Source: Lepidodermella squamata (taxonomy: Eukaryota > Gastrotricha). Taken from it: DNA of 64,000 nt. Positions 49,564-59,085 of this stretch are shown here, one piece after another. The stretch is from NCBI GenBank assembly GCA_047495785.1, contig JBLDXI010000020.1:2604001-2668000 (forward strand). Reading direction: 5' to 3'. Each line of letters starts with the position of its first letter. Position 1 is the stretch's first letter. A model generated the notes under the pieces. It saw nothing but the letters and a program-made list of their open reading frames with translations, was not told the DNA's origin and did not search any database. A program made the position numbers and the translations under genes.

Positions 49564-50805
49564 TGTATAAATTCAACCATTGTTAACGGTGTTCTCAAAA
49601 AAGCAAAAACCGACAAGTCGGATTGTGTGGTCGTATTTTTAGATCTCGCGAAACCTTACGATAATATAGGCTTTAAACACAATAGGAAAACGCTATATTC
49701 GCTACCGCAATCCCGACGCTTTCACGGCGATCCATCTTTTCCCTCTTATTCAGAAATTCGACACAGGTAGAATCCAATGGCTGAAAATCTAAATCTATCT
49801 GCTTCAATCGCGGTGTCATGCAGGGATTGCCGATATCCCCATCCGTGTTCGACTTATACATCGATTTTGTCATTAGAGAATTGGCTGACAAGAACATAAG
49901 TGATATGTATGGAATGTATGGATTCCAGATATGGAATTGCAGAGGACATGGACTCCGTGTCAGTTCTTAGCTTCGCCGATGACACCACTCCAATTGCTAT
50001 AATAGCCGCGAATCTGCATGCATTCTAGTCAGAATGGCAATCAATCTGTTTTCTGAAATCGGTTTGGACGTTAATGTTCGCAAATGCAAAGCCATGATCG
50101 TCGTTGAAATGGCGAATTGTCGACGGATCCATTGATAATAGACGAACAATTCCTGTTCTGCACCCTAACGAGACTATCAAATATCTTGGAGTAACATATG
50201 CTGACGAGTTGACGTTTGATCATTCTGAAGTTACCATTCAGGTCATGGGCGATTTGCAACGACTTGTTGATTGCTAAGTTCTACACCCCGACCAGAAGCT
50301 AAACATTATCAACCAATTCATTTGGCCTATGCTCATTTATACGCTTCAAAACGCTCCCTTACGAAAGCTGACAGCATCTTTCCTTCATCGCGTCGATATA
50401 GAGTTTCTTAGGGCAGTAAAGCAGAAATACCAGCAGCAACGCCAGCCTTTGACAGCAAAAGAGGCGCGATCTATACTTCGGTATCGGGCTTTCGAGAGTT
50501 GGTCCGAATTGCCTGAAAAAGGGCAAGGTGTAAGACTTTCCGGCTGGAAACGACTGGATCTCAAACAAAACTGGATTATCGACTTCGGAATGGACAACGG
50601 CCCTCAAATTCTTGACGAACTGTGCCGACGTTGCAGCAGCTCATGGTGGAAACAAGCCCCTCAACACTACCCGGTGTCGCTACGGTGATGCCGAGAAAGC
50701 TTGGTTCAAAAGAAAGATTATTAGATTGGTCCAAGAACTCAATCAAAACGTAAATGCCAAAAAATGAGATATCGCCATTGCCAATTCGAAAAAAGATTTA
50801 AGTAA
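49564..50805 (+). mobile_element. R2-like LINE remnant (reverse transcriptase, 5'-truncated, broken)
   Basis: Pieces in different frames read VNGVLKKAKTDKSD then VVVFLDLAKPYDNI, RGVMQGLPISPSVFDLYIDF, SVLSFADDT and LIYTLQNAPLRKL. These are reverse-transcriptase blocks: the DLAKAFD-like metal site, the GxxQG block, FADD at the active site and the thumb region. Several frameshifts and stops break it. The last part (50329-50688) is still one open frame of 119 codons. The 3' tail (caaaaaatgagatatc) is repeated at 54388-54455. Confidence 0.75.
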
Positions 50806-52254
50806 CGCTTATAATTTTTTGCCTCACATTTTTTTAATAATTCCGTAATCATGAGGAATTATGCTGAGCGGGTTTCACCAGTCGATAGACCTAGTCTGTT
50901 GCAAACTTTCCTAAAATCCTCGTTAAATTGGATGAAATTTGGGAAATTGGCGACGAAAATGCTTCTTGTGATTTTTTGGAGAATTATTGGTAATTTTCAC
51001 CAATAATACGAGTGAAGCGAGGAATTTTTGAGGATTTTCCACTAGAAAGGCTCCGAAGCCTCCTTAAAATGAGGTTACAGCAGTCTTTTTCCAGGCGTTA
51101 CTTCGATTTTGGTTGTTACATTTGTTACATTCCAAAAAATTTGTTCGCTTTCGGGCTCGGTAACTACCAAAAAATCTTTTGTAACAACCAATCGGTTGCT
51201 TAAAAAAACCCTGCCTCACATCAAAAACAACTATTAGGAAAAAAACCTACGGCTCTCGAGGACGACCCAAGTAAGATGGGTCAAACTCGATTGAGATAAT
51301 AGTAGAATAGTAGTGGACTGGCACGCCACAGAATTAACGGCATTATAATAGAGATGAGTGGCAAACAACGGTTTCAGAATTGGAAAATTATGCAGTTTAT
51401 GGTAAGAGCAAATTGCTAACTGCTGGGGTGGGCGTTTTTCTTAAATTTTGCCTTCCTTCGCCTTCCACAAAACCCGAAAGTGTATAGACGCCATAGTCGC
51501 GTGGAAGTCAAAGAAAGCTGGTTTCCGCACCCGTGTATTCATTTTGCTAGCAGCAAACAAAGTCTACAACAAACAAGAAGTATTAGGCAGTATTAACGTT
51601 TAACGGAACAATAATAACGCCATTGTTTGTTGTACAGCTGGTACCTTCGGACTGCTGCTTTTTATTTCTATAATTATTGTTCTTTGCTGTTAAATAACTT
51701 CCTCTCTTAGCTGCTCTTAGGTCCTGAGTCATCGCACAGTAATTTCGATTTTTTTCCTAAAAAAGAAAGAAGTCGTGAATGGCAGGAAAAATGAACTATG
51801 CAGAATATAGAAGGAGCTTGATTTTGCACAGGCCAATAATCAGCTAAGAGTGGTTAGCTTCGCGACATATTTCTTGATAATTAAGCAAAAAGAGTAACTC
51901 CTGATTTCCATAGTTTTTTCATTTTCTGATAAAATTCAGCGTAGAAGTTATCCTTTGCTTTATCTTTCCCTACCTCATGGTGCTCCTAAAAATAATACTT
52001 AATTATCATTTACCCAGTTATTTATCATCACTTAGAGGGTGTCATATGCTATCACGTGACCTTTCTTCTCGCGTGTATAAACGCCATAGACATAATTCCT
52101 AAATTATGTTATAAACGCACTCTGAAGATACGACTCAAAAGAGGGCTTCAATATTATTTTCAATAATGAACTTTTTGACCGATTTTGGGCTTCTTGGGCA
52201 TATTTGAGGAGATTTCGTCGAGCTTTTTGTAGGTTTTTTTACGCATGAAGGATA
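50806..52254. other. Intergenic, no gene seen
   Basis: Only short ORFs without domains are present. The right part (from about 51520) is a copy of the 5' flank of the intact UGT, so this is where the tandem duplicate begins. Confidence 0.5.
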
Positions 52255-53365
52255 ATGGCTGTTTCCATTCCAGCCTACCTGCAAATTCTGCTAATAATGG
52301 CGATGGTTGTTCAGGCAGTCTCGTCGTCATCTATCTTCGCGTAAATTGGAAGAAATCAACGCCAACATGTCACCCGACCTCGTCAAGCTGATTTCAACAA
52401 CTAAATACGCTCTATTCGTCGCTGATGTAGCATCTCGATCTCACGCCAAGCCGATGATTGCCATTTCTCAAGAAATGATTAAACGCGGCCATCGAACAGC
52501 TTTCGCCAGCGCCATGGAAGAGGCGAGAACATGGGTGAAACCAGGCCAATTTGGTAATTTTATCAAGCTGAAGTCGACCGAAGAATACCTGAATCCTGAT
52601 ACACATTCCAATCAAACAAGCAATTTCGCTATAGACCTCGTAAGGGACAATCCTGAGACGCCAGGTAAAATAATTTTTCGAACAAATTATTTAAAATGTT
52701 TTAAAAATTACAGTTTTTGAATTGGCCGCGAAAATATTGCGTTTATTCATACTGTCGAACTATTATGAAGGCGCTTTCCGCAGTTTAAAAGACTCTTGTG
52801 AGCAAGATCGGCCTGACATTCTCGTCTGTGATTGGAAAAACGAGTTGCTCAAATCAAGGTGTTGAACCACCCAGCTGTTCATCTTTTTGTTAGCCACGGT
52901 GGAATGGAGAGCGTTCTCGAAGGCTTTTTAGCCGGGAAGCCAATTATTGTAAATCCTCTCTACGCTGATCAGCCGATGAATGCAATGCGGGCGAAAGAGC
53001 TGGGCGTGGCTGAAATCATCGAAAAAGGACCAGCCGACGCTGTTCAACGGCAAATGTGTGCCTATTCGAGTCAATTATTAGCTCGTTTCCGCAGCAGGGA
53101 AGAAACGTTGATGCAAAATTTGGCGAAAACTGGCGCGGCGTTCTACTACAACGCGCAGAGATTTGAACAGGCAGTGGATGTCATAGAAATGGAAATGGCA
53201 ATTGGGTCAGATCACTTGCGAATGTTTGAAGATGAGGCTGCGTTCTACAGGCTTTATGACCTTGACCTTTACGCAGCGCTTTTATTGCCTGTTTTCGCAA
53301 TTTTATTGCTTTTAAAGCGACGATGCTGCAAAAGCAAAAAATCATCTAAATCCATAGATAAATAA
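52255..53365 (+). pseudogene. Broken tandem copy of the UGT gene
   Basis: It is nearly identical to the UGT at 47794 but damaged three ways. First, a small indel after the signal sequence (tcgtcatctatcttcgcgta) shifts frame and gives a TAA within 30 codons. Second, about 613 bp of the middle are missing: the copy jumps from ctgtgattgg straight to aaaaacgagttgc, removing acceptor-site and early donor-site residues and shifting frame. Third, a transposon entered at 53353, replacing the final residues. The 3' part from 52832 remains open for about 177 codons but begins at TTG, not ATG. The original 3' UTR resumes after the transposon at 54129. Confidence 0.9.
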
Positions 53366-54120
53366 ATAAGAGAGATCTGACACGCTAGTACATTTATGTG
53401 TGCCGAAATGAGTCATCACGATTTTTTGCTTTCTTGGTCGCGTGACCTGTAAATCACTTGTCAAGAGCTCTATAAGCAATACGGTCAAATCAACGCAACT
53501 GACAAGTGATTTCGGGTGGCTACTTCACCTCACTCTATCTCAAAAGACCCCATCTTCAATTTTCTCCAAAAAAATAGGACATGTATATCTCACCTTCAAC
53601 TCAACGCTTGTAAAACCGGAAATTCCGGCCGGGGAACGGTTTTTGGTAGAAAAATTCTAAAAGATGCAAGTTTCCACACAGTGATTATTATTGCTTTTTC
53701 GAGCTTTTTGCAAAAAATCGCCAGATGAATCACAGCGTCATCTGCAATAATTATGATTCACGCCACCAAAAAAACTAGCGCCATTAAATTGATTGCTGAA
53801 ATGTGGAAGATTTGAAAAATTCTAGGAAATTAACGGAAGGCCGGCCGCGAATTCGGAAAAAATGTAGATGTAGCTCGAGTTTGATACTTCAAAATAAAAT
53901 TAGTTCGGAGAAAATCGAAGGAGGCGTGTTTTGAGATAAATTGAGGTGAAGTAGCCACCCGAAATCACTTGTCACTTGCGTTGATTATGCCGTATTTTTT
54001 ATAGTGATGTTGACAAGTGATTTTCAGGCCACGCGACCAAGAAGCAAAAACTCTTGATGAATCATTTCGGCACACATAAATGTACTAGCGTGTCAGATCT
54101 CTCTTATTTATTTATCTATG
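53353..54120. mobile_element. hAT-like foldback element with 8-bp target duplication
   Basis: The element is 768 bp. It is flanked by tctaaatc at 53345-53352 and 54121-54128. Its ends are catagataaataaataaga and the mirror tcttatttatttatctatg. The inverted repeats extend about 190 bp inward from each side (for example gtgatttcgggtggctactt, mirrored near 53960). An 8-bp duplication with CA...TG ends fits the hAT superfamily. No transposase ORF is present. Confidence 0.85.
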
Positions 54121-54128
54121 TCTAAATC

Positions 54129-54597
54129 AAAGAAAGAATGAAGTCTCGCTCTCAATCTTCAGAATAAAACATTAAGGTGGCTTTATAAACCATCTTTATT
54201 TAATATAAATAATCAGTGTATTGAATCGCTTGTTCCGCCCAGATTATCACATTTCAACAAGTCCAGAAAGCGAAAAATGGGGCTTTGCAAATTTTTCGTA
54301 TTTTCCGGCAGATCGTGAACAAGTGTGTTATCTCGTATCCTGATAAAATCTGAGAAGTGGTACGTTTATTGCTCAGTTGGGCTATTGGTCCAAGACCTCA
54401 ATCAAAATGTAATTGGCAAAAAATGAGATATCCCAATTGCCAATTCGAAAAAGATTATTTGATTCGACATATATTTATATGAAAAAATGATAAGGCGGAA
54501 ATATTGTTTGGAGATAAGGATGTGTCATGATAAGAACTTAGTACAAGCCTCAGTTTGGATAAGCCCAGCCAGCGCGATAATCGTAGTGCTTCCAGAA
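54129..54597. other. Displaced UGT 3' UTR and LINE tail
   Basis: The sequence right after the hAT-like element (aaagaaagaatgaagtctcg) continues the UGT coding end and 3' UTR (cttcagaataaaa). At 54388-54455 it matches the 3' tail of the LINE at 50735-50805. No gene is seen before 54598. Confidence 0.7.
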
Positions 54598-55929
54598 ATG
54601 GCTTTGACAGATTTCCTATTATCCACGTTAATTTTAGCGGCCACAAAGCAGTCAGGCCTTGATGTTGGAACCTCGGCTGATTACCAAATCTACCCAAGAG
54701 CTCTCGGCAACTTCACTGTCGGCCAGGTTCTAGTCTTTGGAGATGCCGTCAAGTGGCCCGGGGTGACAGCTGAAAATACTCCTAAAATTAGCTCGATAAT
54801 GCGGGATGAACTGGCGAAAATCGCCGAGAATCCAGGAATTCCTGGGGTTAATGTCATCATTTCGCGGCTTTCAGATGCTACGCAATTGATGGTTAAAGAT
54901 GGAATTAGCGCAGAATTTGACATTTCAACAAAATTAACGTATTTGACGAACGCGACTGATCTCGAAAAGGTTCGATCGCAGCTGGAAGAGATACTTGTGG
55001 GTAGCATTGAAGAAATAGCGTTGAAAGGAGGATTCGACGCGTCATTTGGCCACGGAACTGCAGTTTTCATCAATGTGACCAAAGTTGAAGCTATTCCCGT
55101 TGACAACTCAGCTGATTTTCAAATCTATCCAAGACTCATCGGCCATTTCACCGTCGGGCAAGTTCTACTCGATCAAAACGCCGTCAAGTGGCCTGGAGTC
55201 ACAGCTGAAAATACTCCTAAAATAATTTCGATAATGCGGGATGAGCTAGTGAAAATTGCCGAAAACGCAGGAATTCCTGGGGTTAGCGTGAGAATTTCGA
55301 GGCTTTCCGAAGCCACTCAATGGATGGTTAACGATGGAATTAGCGCGGAATTTAACATTTCAACAAAATTGACATATTTGACTAACGCGACTGATCTTGA
55401 AAAAGTTCGGTTGGAGCTGGAAGAGATATTTATGGGTAGCATTGAAGACATCTCTTCAAAAGGAGGCTTCAACTCAACATTTGGCTATGGAACCCCGGTA
55501 ATCATCAATGTTACTAAAGTTGAAGCTGTCCCAGTTAATTCTAATCCAGATTCAGGTAAACTAAATTTGATTTGCCAGACTTCGAATTTCAATGAAATTA
55601 TCTTAAAGGAATGGACGAAGGGACGCTCATCGCGATTATAGTAGCATGTTCAACAGGAGGATTAGCGCTGATTCTACTAACAGTTTACATTCTTCTACGA
55701 TATCGACTAAAGTGAGGAAATAATTTTGGAATTCCAAGAAAATTTGATCAAATTTTACATTATTTCTAGCAAAATGATCACATCCCCTGGAAGTTCCCGC
55801 ACTAACAGCTACACCAATCAATGCTACACGACTTCAGAGGCAACTCAATCGACTGTAATAATCACTGATCAAACTTCAAATAGCAAACAGCAAAAATCAA
55901 ATTACGACTCATTTGTGGAGGCTTTTTAA
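54598..55929 (+). CDS. Type I membrane protein with two tandem SEA-like modules
   Basis: Exons are 54598-55555, 55609-55711 and 55770-55929, giving 406 aa. A signal peptide (MALTDFLLSTLILAA) is followed by two about 150-residue modules that are around 75% identical to each other by eye (VKWPGVTAENTPKI, ISRLS-A/E-ATQ, STKLTYLTNATDLEKVR and SFGHGT/TFGYGT occur in both). A TM follows (LIAIIVACSTGGLALILLTVY) and then a Ser/Thr-rich tail. Each module has several N-glycosylation sequons. The same module, more diverged, precedes the TM of the MAM protein. It resembles SEA domains in size and position next to the membrane, but I see no GSxxx autocleavage site. No family name is certain. Confidence 0.8.
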
Positions 55930-56006
55930 TATGAGTAAAACAGAAATATTGACCTTGAAAAAATTGAGAATTTATTAAAAAGCTAAAAAAGGAATTATAA
56001 TATTGT

Positions 56007-56389
56007 TTAAAATTCTGATTCGAAGGCGACGTTGGTTGAACTGAGCGGGGTCGGTCGAATTTCTTCCAAGGGAATATTTTCCGGTTTTTTCGCCGATTTT
56101 TCAGGCTCACGAGGTTCAGTTTTTGGTCTTTCTGGGTCAGCGTTCTGTTGTTGGTCGCTGCTGAAAAAATAATCAAATTATGAAGCAATCAAATTATTAG
56201 GTTAAAATTTACTCACATTTCCTCTTCGTCCTCTACAATGCAACATCTCAAAGATAGGACAACTATGATTGCGATGAGTAAAATTCCGAAAATTGACGAA
56301 CTGACGATGAGGGAGATGAAATCAGCGACTCGAACTATCTCCAACTCCTCTTCCAACTCTTCGCAGTCTATCCACTCGTCGTCGGACAT
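56007..56389 (-). CDS. Small acidic single-pass membrane protein
   Basis: Exons on the minus strand are 56389-56217 and 56160-56007. The start is MSDDEWIDCEELEEELEI; a longer frame would begin at TTG and is not used. A TM follows (SLIVSSSIFGILLIAIIVVL), then a Cys pair (RCCIVEDEEE) that could be palmitoylated, and a basic/acidic tail. The whole protein is about 108 aa with no signal peptide. I recognise no family. It is convergent with the SEA-like gene, with 77 bp between stops. GATA motifs at 56535 and 56547 lie in its 5' flank. Confidence 0.6.
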
Positions 56390-56598
56390 ATTATGGGGCA
56401 AATAAATCGCAGCAAAAGCAAGTTGGCAAGTGGTAATAAACTGCAGTTACTTACACATGTCCGCCCACTTTTAACTTACTTGCTTGTTTCCTCATTGTTC
56501 AGGACATTAAGTATATGGGAAACTAATTTCCCACGATAAGACGGTGTTATCTCAATGCTGGGATTTGAAATACACGATCAATTGATAAAACGGTAAAT

Positions 56599-56868
56599 TT
56601 AACCGCGAAACAGTCCAACTTTGGGACCAAAACAATTTGAATAAATTTGCAATAGTAAATTAAGATCCACATCCATTAAAACATGGTGACTACCAAAATC
56701 GATATTGGAAAATTTTGGTAGTTTCGAAGCAGTGAATTCGCTGGAAAAGGTCGACCTCAACGTCGAGATTTTCGATTTTTTATCGATATTCCGCATTTCG
56801 ATCGCCAAAAAATCGCAAACTTGAAAACCTGAATGAGCTTTTTTCAGCTTTTTGGTTTCGATTAGCAT
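56599..56868 (-). CDS. Small ORF of uncertain status
   Basis: An 89-codon ATG-started minus-strand ORF encodes a Lys/Ser-rich N-terminal half and ends FGPKVGLFRG. It lies between the acidic membrane protein and Rab6. There is no recognised domain, TM or signal peptide, and no paralogue in the window. It may be chance. Confidence 0.2.
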   Translation of the reverse strand: MLIETKKLKKAHSGFQVCDFLAIEMRNIDKKSKISTLRSTFSSEFTASKLPKFSNIDFGSHHVLMDVDLNLLLQIYSNCFGPKVGLFRG

Positions 56869-57070
56869 TGTTATCGCACACGCTCATATCTGGCCACCGG
56901 AAACTAAAGATAAAGATAAAATTGAATATCGGAGTAAAGAAGCACTGAAAATATGACTTATGTCAACGTGGCAACGTTTTTCACAGAAAATACTATCCCG
57001 CCCTTTTTTAGGGTTTTTCCACAAATCTAGATAGCTCACTAATAAATTCTCTTGAGTTAAAAAATTAACC

Positions 57071-57875
<805 letters not shown>

Positions 57876-57953
57876 CAAAAAAAACGAACAAAAATTGATT
57901 ATTTTATGCCCGCGAAATTAAGAAATAAAATCGGCAGCTTTTTTCATTTTTTA

Positions 57954-58910
57954 TTATGAATCATCCTCAGCAATATCAGAGGGAACGAGGCGCCAATCTG
58001 GATACACCTGTCGATCAGTGATAAAATTGCCTTTGAAGTCTGAAACTCGATCATCCCAAGGTCCAGTAACTCGACTCGCGAGGTAAAGAACTGAATCCGC
58101 CCCTTCACCCACGCTTTTCACGCCATTAGGATTCATATCAGTCTTAATACTACCTGAAAAAAGATAATTTTTTATATATAAAAAATGCGAGATAAAAATT
58201 CGGGAATTACCAGGACAAACCGTATTTATTGCCAGATTTTTATCTTTGCTGATCGGTAAATTTTGGATTATTACCGAAAATTGCGAAATTGCCGCGTGAG
58301 TGAAACCCATCGGGATAAGGTCGCCAATTTTAAAGTTCAAATGAAGCGATTTATTCGGGTCGACCTTGAGCCAACCCAACTGTTTCAGGTCCTGATTTTC
58401 AGCCGTCAAAGCTTCGATGAAATTGTTGACAAATGCCGAGAGATCTTCGCAAGATTTCGTCGAATCAAGCTGAAGTTGCCGTTCAGGGGTCAATTTGTGA
58501 TAGAAGAATCTTGCCAGTCGACTAGAAATGTTGATAACACTCGCATTTTGCGTCATCAAAGGAAGTAATTCCAGGGTGACTTGAAGCGTGCCAAAATAAT
58601 TTATTCCGATCATTTGCCGGATCGAACCAAGGTCTGACGTAGCCATGACTCCAGCATTATTGATCAATAAATCAATCCCATCTGGATGGTTAATTTTCAG
58701 GTATTCTTTGAACTCGAGAATGCTTCCTGAATCAGCGATATCGAGCCGGTGAAAACAGACATTTTTCAAGCCAAGCGATTCAGCGGCTGATTTTCCGCGA
58801 ATTTCGTCGCGAGATGTGAGATAGATTGTCCAAGACGAGTTCGTTTCGGCCAGCGATTTCACAATCTGGTAACCCAGACCTCGATTTGCGCCTGTAACTA
58901 TAGCTATCAT
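57954..58910 (-). CDS. CBR1-like short-chain dehydrogenase, catalytic residues replaced
   Basis: Exons on the minus strand are 58910-58211 and 58153-57954, giving 299 aa from MIAIVTG; an upstream ATG at 58970 would add 20 residues. The cofactor motif TGANRGLG, the NNAG motif and the Ser in INISSRLA are present, and the order matches carbonyl reductase 1, including its long insert before the active site. Where CBR1 has Y-G-V-T-K, this protein has M-G-F-T-H (in IPMGFTHAAIS), so both the catalytic Tyr and Lys are lost. NADP(H) binding may remain but classic reductase activity is not expected. The 57-bp intron has no stop. The gene is convergent with Rab6 and divergent from the astacin gene. Confidence 0.85.
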   Translation of the reverse strand: MIAIVTGANRGLGYQIVKSLAETNSSWTIYLTSRDEIRGKSAAESLGLKNVCFHRLDIADSGSILEFKEYLKINHPDGIDLLINNAGVMATSDLGSIRQMIGINYFGTLQVTLELLPLMTQNASVINISSRLARFFYHKLTPERQLQLDSTKSCEDLSAFVNNFIEALTAENQDLKQLGWLKVDPNKSLHLNFKIGDLIPMGFTHAAISQFSVIIQNLPISKDKNLAINTVCPGNSRIFISHFLYIKNYLFSGSIKTDMNPNGVKSVGEGADSVLYLASRVTGPWDDRVSDFKGNFITDRQVYPDWRLVPSDIAEDDS

Positions 58911-58970
58911 GATACAGAGGTTAGGTTTCAGTTTCAAAATGTCACTAACTAATTGAAAATATTTGCCCAT

Positions 58971-59085
58971 CTGGGTAACTAGAACGCGCGTGCCAAGCCA
59001 TCTGATGCATATCTGAAGCCTATTAAGGGCAGCAAAGTTATTTCGTCAGGCTCAGATAATTTTACACAAATTTAATGCTTACACT
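58971..59085. promoter_or_regulatory. Short divergent promoter region (SDR / astacin gene)
   Basis: Only 115 bp separate the outer SDR start (58970) from the astacin gene ATG (59086); 175 bp if the inner SDR start is used. Both promoters must share this stretch. No clear TATA box is visible. Confidence 0.45.

Noticed and set aside
52832-53365. UGT ORF as a separate short functional gene
   Set aside because: It would start at TTG, lacks signal peptide and acceptor half, and begins exactly at a deletion scar.
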